Shown here: piece by piece, positions 24,050 through 34,713 of the stretch
Position numbering within the stretch: position 1 is the first letter of the stretch
Layout of the letters: each line of letters opens with the position of its first letter
Assembly: GCA_037501455.1 (NCBI GenBank)
Contig: CM074863.1
Coordinates: 59,625,501 to 59,689,500 of the forward strand
Source: Lantana camara
Lineage: Eukaryota > Streptophyta > Magnoliopsida > Lamiales > Verbenaceae
DNA: 64,000 bases
Reading direction: 5' to 3'
Notes under the pieces: model-generated
Seen by the model: the letters and a program-made list of their open reading frames with translations, nothing else
Databases searched by the model: none
Told to the model about the DNA's origin: nothing
Program-made: the position numbers and the translations under genes

Positions 24050-24984
24050 ATGCGAATAAGACGGCCAAATCCAAGGTATGTAGCTAATACTGCACATATT
24101 GAGGTTGGCCATGTGAAGGAACCAGATACCTTTGAGGAAGCATCAAGGAGTGCTGAATGGAGAAAAGCAATAGAAGAGGAGATTCAAGCGTTGAAGCAAA
24201 ATCAAACTTGGGAATTAGTTCCACAACCAAGGGAGGTGAAGCCCATTTCCCGTCATTGGATTTACAAAGTAAAGACCCGTCCAGATGGAACAATTGAGCG
24301 ATATAAAGCTCGGTTAGTGGCTCATGGATTTTCTCAGCAATATGGACTAGATTATGATGAAACGTTTAGTCCAGTAGCAAAAATTACCACTGTTCGTGTA
24401 TTACTAGCACTTGCAGCTAGTAAGTCTTGGACATTATGGCAGATGGACGTGAAAAATGTCTTCTTATATGGAGAAATTGATCGAGATATCTATATGGAGC
24501 AACCACGAGGATTTCTAAAGGAACAGCCTAAATATGTTTGCAAGTTAAAGTAAGCTTTGTATGGGCTCAAGCAAGCGCCTCGAGCTTGGTATGGAAAGAT
24601 AGCCGAATTCTTAATTCAAAACGGATATGTTGTGGCACCAGCAGATTCGAATTTGTTTATTAAAGCTCAAGCGAATAAACTAGCAATAGTGCTAGTTTAC
24701 GTGGATGACTTGATCATCACCGGAGACGACATTTCTGAAATTCACCAAATAAGAGAAAATTTGGCAATTCGCTTTCAAATGAAAGAACTTGGAGAGCTGA
24801 AACACTTTTTAGGGCTCGAAGTTGATCGAAAAGCAAAAGGCTTGTTCTTGTGTCAACATAAGTATGCGAAGGATCTTTTGGAGAAATTCGGGATGCTTGA
24901 TTGCAAACCAATGCCAACGTCGATGGAGCCAAATGCCAAACTTACTTCAGAAGAAGGCAAAGACTTGGAAGATGTAACTATGTA
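24050..24984 (+). pseudogene. copia-1 reverse transcriptase, with internal stop
   Basis: Copia-type reverse transcriptase: WELVPQP near the start, KARLVAHGFSQ, the LWQMDVKNVFL block, a [11 protein letters not shown] block, and the catalytic YVDD from 24698. A TAA at 24551-24553 lies between the DVKNVFL and YGLKQ blocks in an otherwise continuous frame. The DVKNVFL block usually has DVKTAFL or DVKNAFL, so it also carries a substitution. A TRIM interrupts the region at 24985. The same frame resumes after the TRIM and its duplication. Confidence 0.9.
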
Positions 24985-25413
24985 TGTAACAGCCTGAAAA
25001 CCCCCTTATGAATATTGTCCACTTTGGGAGGGGCCAACCACCCCCGCACGGTTTTGTTACTGAGCCAGGGTGGAACCATAGCTCAAAAGGCCTCCACAAG
25101 GTAAGGTATCCACCCCCTATTATAAGGAAGGCTTAGTTCTCCTTACAATCCGATGTGGGACATTACATCCACCCCCCTTGGAGGGACCAGCGTCCTCGCT
25201 GGCACAACGGACGGGATCCCCAGCTCTGATACCATTTGTAACAGCCTGAAAACCCCCTTGTGAATATTGTCCGCTTTGGGAGGGGCCAACCACCCCGCAC
25301 GGTTACTGAGGCAGGGTGGAACCATAGCTCAAAAGGCCTCCACAAGGTAAGGTATCCACCCCCTATTATAAGGAAGGCTTAGTTCTCCTTACAATCCGAT
25401 GTGGGACATTACA
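24985..25413 (-). mobile_element. TRIM (terminal-repeat retrotransposon in miniature)
   Basis: 429 bp: terminal repeats 24985-25167 and 25237-25413, both TGTAACAGCC...GGGACATTACA, around a 69-bp core. The core holds a reverse-complement primer site (AGCTCTGATACCA, about 25221-25233) next to the right repeat and a reverse-complement polypurine tract (CCACCCCCCTTGG, about 25169) next to the left repeat, so orientation is minus. The duplication ATGTA lies at 24980-24984 and 25414-25418. No coding capacity. No 5S rRNA-like promoter boxes were noticed in the LTR, which argues against a Cassandra-type TRIM. Confidence 0.92.
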
Positions 25414-25418
25414 ATGTA

Positions 25419-26100
25419 CCAATAACTAGTCGGTAGCCTTATATACTTAACATTGACAAGGCCGGACATTACGTTTGTTGTTGGAATTGTCAGTCGGTTC
25501 ATGCAAAATCCAAAGAAGCCACACTTGGAAGTTGTCAAACGAATTCTAAGATACATTAAAGGTACAATTGACTGTGGAATTCTTTATAGAAAAAATGAAA
25601 CTTGTAAATTGTTTGGCTACTGCGATGCCAACTATGCCGGAGACTGTGATACACGACGCTCAACCACTGCCTATGTATTCAGCCTCGGTTCTGGACCAAT
25701 TTCTTGGTGCAGCAAACAACAACCTACAGTTTCATTGTCAACTACCGAAGCCGAGTATAGAGCTGCAGCAATGGCGGCACAAGAATGTGTTTGGTTGGTT
25801 CAACTTTTACAAGACTTACATCAACCAGTAAGTTACTCGATACCAATCAATTGTGATAACATGTCGGCGATATGCTTGGCACAAAACCCAGTGTTTCATG
25901 CTCGCACAAAGCATGTGGAAGTGCATTACCACTTTATCCGAGAAAAAGTGCTACAAGGAGATATCAAGTTGGACCAGGTTAAAACTGAAGAGCAAATAGC
26001 AGATATATTTACAAAGAGTTTGTCTCCGGTAAAATTCACAAAGTTTCGAAGCATGCTTGGAATAATATCTAGAAAAGGCAGTGTTGAGGGGGAGTGTTGA
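25419..26100 (+). pseudogene. copia-1 RNase H region
   Basis: C-terminal part of the copia polyprotein: TRPDI near 25455, [10 protein letters not shown], the [11 protein letters not shown] block with the catalytic Glu, and the [12 protein letters not shown] motif characteristic of copia RNase H. It resumes in the same frame as the reverse transcriptase once the TRIM and its duplication are discounted. A TAA at 25423-25425 interrupts it just after the TRIM. It ends in the stop at 26098, which overlaps the start of the 3' LTR. Confidence 0.9.
26085..26094 (+). promoter_or_regulatory. Polypurine tract of copia-1
   Basis: TGAGGGGGAG directly before the 3' LTR. Confidence 0.85.
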
Positions 26101-26575
26101 AAATTCAACACTAACTTTTCTAATCCAAGAAGTGAAGCCTCCAGATTGTCCAAGAAAAGAGATCTCTAGATTACCTTGGAAATGAATTCTGTAGATTACC
26201 TTAGAAATGAATTCTCTAGATTACTTTGTTGGTCAAATTACGGCATTGAAAGTTTTGGATAATTAGAGAGAGTTCTAGTATTAGAAAAGTCATTAGTTGT
26301 GTGCTTGGATTAGAGAGAGTTCTAGTATTAGAAAAGTCATTAGTTGTGTGCTATATCAATACTATAAATAGGGGATGTTGTATTGCTTTACATTTATGCA
26401 AAAAACTTGAGGAAGGTAGCGTGAGCAATATTGAGATCTTGTTTTAACAGAAATAGTGTGGTGAGGGATGTGAGTTGTAAAATTGTTCTCTTTCATATAT
26501 ATATAAGAGTGTTGTCGTTGAGAGTTGAGAAAGTGCCTCCATATCATATCGTTTGAGTGACCCTTTTTCTCTACA
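26095..26575 (+). repeat. 3' LTR of copia-1
   Basis: TGTTGAAAATTCAACAC...CTCTACA. It is about 44 bp longer than the 5' LTR because a segment around TTAGAGAGAGTTCTAG is tandemly duplicated (about 26263-26350). Confidence 0.92.
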
Positions 26576-26667
26576 AGGAACCTTAGTGTTATTAATAATA
26601 ACAGAGAGACCAATTTGTAGTTACCCTTAAGCGTAGGGGTAGTATATATGTAATATATTCTACAATC

Positions 26668-29600
26668 TTACCCGCACATGTTGAACCAAGTTTTAGCTTC
26701 GCGACGCCTCATATGACCTCCACATTGATTGGGCTTTGCATCACATCTCTGCATTTAACATTTGAAAATTAAAAACATTGGAAACCTTATAATCATTTAA
26801 ACCAAACGTAATATCTTTTACCTGGAATTCAACCTAAACATCTTGCTTAAAATCTACATTATAACTAAGAATGTAAATCACTATGGTCACTAGTGTAGCA
26901 GGATTATCCTACCACTATTTCCAACTTGCCTTGGCTGAAGCATGCTTGTCAAATAATGATGAGGTATTCGATTTAATATCCGATTCAAGTGAGAGCTGGA
27001 AAAGTGAGGGATAAAAAAGGTTAATTAATTAGAGAGATCAGGGGGGAAGTAATATCTTCTACATTCATGTATTAGTAGGATTATTGCATGAGTATGCATT
27101 GGGATAGTTTCAAATAAACTCTAGATATGAATTGAATACACTAAATATATCTCCGAAGTATGTAAAATTACGTGGCCACCCCTCGAAAGTTTGGCTATGT
27201 CTTACAGTTTGGTCCAACTGCAAATCTTTATTTAAAGGAATTTGATAGAGTTAACATAAGATTTTAACAAAAAAATTATGTTCCCTTATACTTAATCAGA
27301 AAGTTTCTTTTTCTTTTTTAGAAATAAAGGTATAACAGGGAGTCAAGGGGTTACATTAAGAGTTTCTTGACGTTCACTAAAATGAGGGGGTGTAGATGTT
27401 ATTATCTAATCCTCAGAACTAGATGTCATACAAATCATATTGCAGGAGTTTTAACTCTAATTATCCTAGATACACTGGATAACATTTCACCTTGGTGAAC
27501 TGCTCGATGGGTGGAATTTTCGACGTTTTATCACCCTTTGACCATCTACGACATTCCTGCAGGAAATTAGAACCATTCATACATTCATGATTTGAAAAAT
27601 CGGAAATTATTTTAAGAAATGAAAGAAAGCTTCTTAATCATACCGTTGAAGTTGTGGATTTCAGATTTGCATCTTGAGTTACATCACCATCAGCTGCTCC
27701 ACTTGGAAATACCTGCAAAAAATTTGATTCAAAGAAATGATGTTGAAACTCGAACAAAAATTGAATACAACCTTTTGTTATGAATTGTTTCTTGAGAGTT
27801 CGTGTGAGGATAGTAATTAATATGTCTATCATGATAAACTTTACGCTTAGCACATGCTATCTCTCTGGTCACTACAACTTCTCAATGCTACTAGGTTAAG
27901 GAATTTTCAGTAGGAATTGTGAATATTTGACATGATTCTCTTGAGAAATTAACAGAAAATTTATCAACCATCTAATTCGAAACAAAACATTTACCAAGGG
28001 AAATTTTCCGTCGGTAAATATAAGAAGTAAATATTGCGTTCCTGAAAAGAGCATTTTCTATACAGTGGTCGATACATATATTTGTTTAATGCACCTATGT
28101 TACAGTAGGGGATAATTACACTGACACAGCCTGAGTTATGAACTAATGAAACAAACTTCCTTAAAGTTTAAAAATTACAGAAGCATCCCTTGGAGAGAAA
28201 TTCCCGACAGAAACACTCACTTAGTCACTTATATGTCATGCCTGTGTTATTTCTGTTAAGAACTAAAAGTTAAACGAACAGCAGTCAAGGACAATATAGG
28301 ATTTCAAAAGAAATTTTGAAATAATGTAATCAGAATCTCTTTAAATCAATTTGTATTATATCTCTTATAAAGTATGTTTCTGTAATATTTCAAACTCAAT
28401 ATGAATTTTGTATAGTTATACCATATCTCAGGGTATGCAAGTGTAATAGTCCCTAACGACTTACTATACGCCGGAATTATCATTACAAGCTTAACCCCCT
28501 CAATGTAACAACTTAAAATTTTACATTAACGGCCTAAAGATTAGCCAAGCACTTAGGAACAATAAAAGTTGTATGCACACACACACACAAATGGTATCAA
28601 TCTATATAAGTGATTAGTGAACCTACCTTAGCAGAAGCATGACGATTGGCCCTCTCTCTAGTCTTAAAGTGGAACACCTTATTAACATTGACAATCACGA
28701 GGGAAATAAGTTCCAGAATGCATAAACTTCAATGTTCATTATCATTAGCGAATCTAACGAGAAAGCATCATAATTACTTGACACTCAGGGGATCTTGGTG
28801 CGCTCTTTTTAGGTTGAAGCCAAGAAGGAGCCTGCACAATTAAAGAACAACTCACAGTTAATCTTTAAGATACAAATGTTAGATATTGTATTTCTTGAGG
28901 CCACAAATTTAGTTCACAAAATGTTGATGATAAAATACCAACTTTTTTGCTCAAGGGACTAGCTTTAAAGACGTTGCATCCCTTTTCCTTTTGTTTTTCG
29001 GTTTCGCTTGATGCAGAACTGTTCTTGGAACTGAAATTCAGGAATATATAGTTTTTTAACAACAATAAGGGATGGACTTGATCGAACTTCTCCTAAAATG
29101 AATGAAGTATATAAAGGCTGTATATAAAGGCTATGTGAAAGAAATTAAGGGTACCTTCGTCGTTGTGCTCTCAGCAGTGTCTCCAGCTCCGGTTCTCTTG
29201 GAACAGTTACCTTTTCATTGAAATGTGGAGCGATTAGCAAAACAAAGTTTAAGAATGTACAAAGGTAAGATGCTTATGTTAGAGAAAGGAAGAGTTGGAG
29301 GGGTTAAAAGAAAATTTTCAATTTAAATTGATGTATTAGTTCGTATGCCATCTCTACGTTAATTAGATGTAATATGCCCTATATACAATTATATTCTTTG
29401 TATGCAGACAAGTAACAATACCTTTTTTGATGATTTATGCAATGAAAAAAATTGATGCTTCAAATGCGCGACCTGGATAACACAAGATTTTATAAGTATT
29501 TGCCTAACATCATGCTTTTGAAATCTTAGAAATTTTTTACTGTTGCGTATTTAGATTCTTGATACCAGGATCATCTTCTAAAATAAAGAACAGATTGCCT

Positions 29601-32600
29601 AAATACAGACGAGTGTATATACGTGGATTCTAAATAGGATGAATTAGGGGTGGCCGGGTGGGGGTGGTGTAAGTTGATATTATATGAAGACCTCTCTTGT
29701 TTCGTAAATAACAAAATGATCATTTTAGATATCAACAAAATACTTGGGCCCAAACGTAATTTACTCTTTAAATTTTTTACATATTATTGCAAAATCACAA
29801 TTACTGTACTTTCACCTCCACACAAGTTCTAACCTAATATTTTTTATCAAGATTCCTATATTGATATTTTCTTATTTAGTAAATAAACCCATGACCTACA
29901 TCTGCTTACAAGAGTAGATGCCGGTTGTCAATGGCTGAAGCCAGGACTTGTGATTAGAGTGGTCACTTCTTGATAGTTAAAAAGGATCACAAGTAGTCAT
30001 ATACTCTTCAACTTATGTCATTAATCACACACACACACACACGCACATATATATATATGAGTAGTTTTAAAGTTATGGGGGTCATTAGCATCCCGCGACT
30101 TATATGTAGCTTCGCCACTGCCAATTGTAGAGCTTACATTTAGACTCTTAATTAAAAATATTGGTTCGGCATCTATTGGCGAAAACATTATATCTTTTTT
30201 TTTTTTTTTTGAAGCAGCAAAACATTATATCAGATACACAAGTTTAAGCCTACTTTCATACACATCTAATTACACAGCCTGAGTTACTATAACATATGTA
30301 AGAAGTCAAGTCATGTAAATAAATCTGGGACATGAAGTGGAAGATTGTTTCAATATGTACCTTTTTTAGGTAACCAAAATCAAGCTTTTGCCTTTTTGTT
30401 GCAAGGTTATTATCTACCTTGGTTGTTACTTTCTGAGCCCTGACAAGCAAGAGTCATTAAATACCGATAAATAAACAAAAGAAAGTTATTGAAACTTCAA
30501 ATGAAATTAGCTGAGTTAAACCTTGTACAAATGTGGCCGGAATGGCTATCGTGCACTTTACTACATTGTTTTGCCAAATGACTAGCTGTTGGTTTCAACA
30601 ATGTTGAACTCCTTGGTTGGAAGAATTTAACATCTGTCTTTGTTTTGGCCTTTGTGGAATCTTGACATTTAAGAAAACATTTTCCTGAAAAGAGACACAA
30701 TCGCCCATGTACATAAAGAAGAATTAAGAGTACCATTTAAAAGAAAACTCGAAATGGGATACTAGGTAATTAAAAATGATGGGAGTTTATGTTTGAATAG
30801 GTACAAAATTCTTGCTATATACAATTGTATTCTAAGGAATTTGAACTCAACACCCTCAAATTTCTGAGTATCTGCATCATATGCTGATTCCATCTTTTGC
30901 CCAGTGACCATTGATCTACTTAATTTTTTTTACTAAGCATGCAAATATAATATTTTATCTAATATATTAATTAACTAGTTTATTCTAAAAAGAATTATTG
31001 TTGTATGGTTATAATTATTCTACTACAAAGTTTATTTATTTGAATATATTATTTTTACCATGACCAAATAAGAGAGATCAATTTTTATTAGTTTTTCTTT
31101 GATAAGATATTGTTTATTTTCAATGGTAAAATAATATTAATTTAGTTAATTAGATAAATAAAATTTTTCTGTTCAATTTGTTCTCATGTTGACCGCTCTA
31201 TTTTTCTCCTTTCAAAAATGAATTACTTTTGTTTTAGATTTTCACTGATTGTTTATTTTTGTTTACTTCAGTTAAATATTATAATATTTATATAAACTGA
31301 TTTTGTATATGTATACATATAATGTCGTAATTAAAAATATATTTTGATTTGAATTAAATTAATAACAAGTTACTACATGAAACTTTTTATTCTTTTGGGT
31401 AAGTTATATATTGATAATTTAGAATTTTGAACATTGTATTCCTGTATGAGAACTATAACCAAACTAATAAAGTTCACCTAGTTTAAACAAGTTTTTTGAA
31501 AAGGTCAATTTGGGCAAGTGCAAAATATAACTAATGGTACTGAATTCAATTTCATAAACTTTAGAAAAACTGGGAATGAATCAATGACAGTGAGGAGTAT
31601 ATATATTTGACATGGTATTATACTAATACAACAAATTAAAGAACTTGCCATTTGTACCTTTTTCATTCTTCTTGGAAGTAAGAACTGCATGTTTGACACC
31701 GTCTGAACTACTGTTGATTGACTTGGTGTTGTGTCTGCTGCTTTTTGCTTTTGGAGATTTCGACACAACTTCCACGGGTATTATTTTATCCAAATCCAGC
31801 TTTACAATGAAAGCTGGGATGCAAAACAAAGCATGATACCAAAGGGATAGAGGATTTTAAATTCGAAATATTGCCAAAACATCCCAAATTTCTGACATAT
31901 GCTAGGTGAAGTGGATATTAGCTAGATTCGAACAATATATCACTTTTTATGTGATTGACCATGTGATAGCAAATCATACATACATTTTCAAGTAACAATG
32001 TCAATTTAAAAAACACAATAAATTTACTTGTACAGACATGATACCAAAGGGATAGAGGATTTTAAATTCGAAATATTGCCAAAACATCCCAAATTTCTGG
32101 CATATGCTAGGTGAAGTGGATATTAGCTAGATTCGAACAATATATCACTTTTTATGTGATTGACCATGTGATAACAAATCATACATACATTTTCAAGTAA
32201 CAATGTCAATTTAAAAAACACAATAAATTTACTTGTACAGACATGAAATTCTTTAAATACAAAACGGATTTTTAGCAAAATCTCAGTAGTCACTATGTAA
32301 CTATGAGGTAAGAAAACATCTACGTCATCTATGGATAGGCCTAATAATAGATGGGTCCTCGGTAGTTCCCAAATTTATATTTTCATTCTCTATGATTTGC
32401 CAATAATATCAAATACGTTGTAATAGAGGTCTGGTTGTTTTCAGCTAAGATTTTGATATGTAGCCGCCTCCACCCCGTATCACTAGCAGTCTAGTACAAT
32501 GGTTCCATAACATATGATACGGTAACAACTTCATACTAATTTTGATAAGCTTTTATGGTATGATTATTCTATGTGAATCTATTAAGTTCTAACGTCGTTA

Positions 32601-33362
32601 ATAGTTTAACACGAATCAATATTTTAGGAGCTCTCGAACTAAAAGTTTTGTGTTTCATAATGATTAGTTTAATAAATTTCACATACTCATTAAATTTTTC
32701 GTTGAAGACATTAAACTCCTAACTTAACGTAATAGAAAATATGAGAATTGAAATTATAACTTCTGAAATCAACAAGGAGACGACGTTGAAATACATAATC
32801 GTAGTACTTTTAGGTGGAATTTTGCTCAGCTTTGTACGTCAAATATTCACCTAAATCCCACCTCATTTTCTTAATAAAGAATGTGTAATTAATTAAAAAC
32901 TTACAACTATAAATATTTCATCACATGTTAGAATTTTAGTACCTTGTAAATATATTCATCATCATCGTAAAATTCAAAAGATATATTAGACAAACAAAAG
33001 AACTCATTTTTATACTAATATAATAATTCTGAATTTGTTACTTCTCTCAAGACAAGGACAAAACCATTAAGCCAACAACATCCTTTGTTGAAAGCCTTAG
33101 ACCATTGATTTGAACTTATAACCCTAAAATTTTATGAATATATATATATAAAGAACATGTTTCAAAATTGAGAAAGGAAAAACTCACGAGAGGGAGCATA
33201 ATTTCCAGAAATTTCGAACCAGCGCTCCACCTCCTCAATCTCGGAATCAAGCTCCGGCGTCATAAAATCAAAAAATCGAGAGGCATCAAACTCGTAATCC
33301 TCATCGATCTCGGCCGGCTCCGCGTCGAATTCTGCAACAAAACCCTCCATCTCTTCTTCCAT
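26668..33362 (-). CDS. TPX2-like microtubule/spindle protein, 12 exons
   Basis: Exons (minus strand, high to low): 33362-33188, 31813-31658, 30684-30522, 30439-30361, 29472-29422, 29210-29155, 29030-28943, 28831-28778, 28677-28627, 27712-27644, 27556-27491, 26748-26668. All modelled introns are GT-AG, phases agree throughout, and the sum is 1089 nt (362 aa plus TAA). The first exon has an acidic start, YEFDASRFFDF and a WFE...NYAPS stretch, continuing into exon 2 as PF; this is the N-terminal signature of plant TPX2. Later TPX2-like blocks are STLLKPTASHLAKQ (exon 3), VTVPREPELETLLRAQ (exon 6), FKASPL (exon 7) and VFHFKTRERA (exon 9). TPX2 family proteins bind microtubules, and in the founding member activate Aurora kinase during spindle assembly. 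The product is much shorter than full-length TPX2 (around 750 aa) and lacks the C-terminal part. Exon 7 needs the weaker donor AAA|GTTGGT to keep frame, exon 6 has a poor acceptor tract, and the terminal GCGG|GTAAGA could itself be a donor. Confidence 0.78.
30026..30058. repeat. (AC)n(AT)n microsatellite
   Basis: AC run followed by an AT run inside intron 4 of the TPX2-like gene. Confidence 0.9.
31832..32241. repeat. 205-bp tandem duplication in intron 1 of the TPX2-like gene
   Basis: 31832-32036 is repeated at 32037-32241 with only two differences noticed (GACATATG/GGCATATG and GATAGC/GATAAC). It begins about 17 bp from the exon 2 acceptor on the intron side, so the second copy adds 205 bp just upstream of the branch-point region. 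Confidence 0.92.
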
Positions 33363-33536
33363 TGCTGTATTTACGTGATTTATCTGACGACAACAATCAC
33401 GTTTTACTTCATCGCGTGCACGTTTTGTTGGAGGAGATCATTGCATCCAGTTTTCGCGCAGAAATATGAATATCCGAAGATAGTGAGGAGGAGGAAGGGG
33501 AACGAGGGAAGGCGATTTTGTATGTTTGTTTGCTCC

Positions 33537-33549
33537 CTTTTATATATTG
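33537..33549 (-). promoter_or_regulatory. TATA box of the TPX2-like gene
   Basis: Minus strand reads ATATATAAAAGGG about 175 bp upstream of the ATG at 33362, a normal plant spacing for a 5' leader of about 130-150 nt. Confidence 0.6.
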
Positions 33550-33562
33550 TTTTCTCATGAAA

Positions 33563-34713
33563 ATACGAAATTCTCGTGTTGATTGAAAGGCAGAGGAGGA
33601 AGAGAAGAAAAAAAGTAATAAATAAAAGTAATGGTATATCAAATATGGCCCAAAAAATGAACGTTTTTGTAAATTTAGTCGCCAGCTTGGAAACAATTTG
33701 GAATGTAAATTTGTGGGCCCTTAATTGCTGGACATATATACCCTCGAGAGAAAATGTTTTAATGTTAAATTCCAAAAAATATATTATCATTCTAAATTTA
33801 AAAAAATATATTATCTTATATGTTAATTGCGCTTATTATATGCCTCTTATCTCAATTACATGTCTTATGTGTCAATGCGGACCTATTTGTCATGTATTTG
33901 AAGCTTTGAGGACTCAATTGAAATATACTGTGGACTTGATTGCTCGTTATATAAATGCATAGGGGTCAAACTGAAATATATGCATAATTGAAGGCACGGT
34001 AGCTAATTTTAATTTCGAGCACGAATTACGCATTTCTGATACCTACAGTGCATTCATGTGAATTTTATGTATCGTCTGACTATAAGCATGCATGTTTTCG
34101 CCTCAAATACGTTGTACCTCCATTTAATATCAGTCTAATTATACTAATCAATACTTAAACCTGATGAAAAACTAGTATCCATTTTCTTCCCTTATGTTGA
34201 TTGTTCAATACGCACAAAACACACACTCAAACTCTATCCCGTTTTCTCTAGAGCAAAGCCAAGCTAAGCAACTACCAACACCTATTAGGAGCAGTGTCAT
34301 AAAAAGCGGAAGAAAAACACAAGAAGTGGCTTTGAGCGAAAATGGATCAAAACCTAGAAATTTAAAAAACGTACAAGCTATGGTAAAACGGAAATATCTT
34401 GAGTTTGAGAAATGAGAATTGAGTTTGGTTTATTGGATTAAACTAAACAAATAGGTCTTTCAAATGATATATGGTTGAATCATGATTCAAAGGGATCCGA
34501 AAATGGCGTAGGTTTGAAGTTGAATAAAAGTAAGATTTCGGCGAAGTGGCAACACAAAATAAAAACAGTTATAACTCACTCCTCGAAATGAATTTTGACA
34601 ATCCATAAAAAGAAGAACGTTCTAAACTCAAAAAGGTGTCTACAGTTCAAATTTCAGGCGAATCCGAGTTAAAATGAGGAGTAAACGGTCGTGTGAAAGT
34701 TGGCCTGAAAGTT
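33563..34713. other. Upstream intergenic region of the TPX2-like gene
   Basis: AT-rich with no supported gene. 34430-34713 is adjacent, through the S3 insertion, to the LTR relic at 62577 and may belong to it; no boundary was found. Confidence 0.4.

Larger units (their letters stand above)
20834..26575 (+). mobile_element. Ty1/copia retrotransposon, defective (copia-1)
   Basis: LTRs at 20834-21270 and 26095-26575, a primer-binding site at 21274 and a polypurine tract at 26085. The pol order is protease, integrase, reverse transcriptase, RNase H, which defines Ty1/copia. It is inactive: frameshifts near 21561 and 22990, stops at 23957, 23960, 24551 and 25423, and a TRIM inserted at 24985. No matching target-site duplication was found (TTAAA left, AGGAA right), and the first ~12 bp of the left LTR do not match the right LTR, so the left junction has probably been altered. 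It ends 93 bp past the stop codon of the TPX2-like gene and is convergent with it. Confidence 0.93.

Noticed and set aside
27870..28030. CACTACAA and GTCGGTAAAT motifs in an intron of the TPX2-like gene, suggesting a CACTA relic
   Set aside because: Only short motifs, with no paired terminus or flanking duplication.
33168..33962. Plus-strand frames opposite the first exon and promoter of the TPX2-like gene
   Set aside because: They are antisense to a well-supported exon or lie in AT-rich promoter DNA with no domain.
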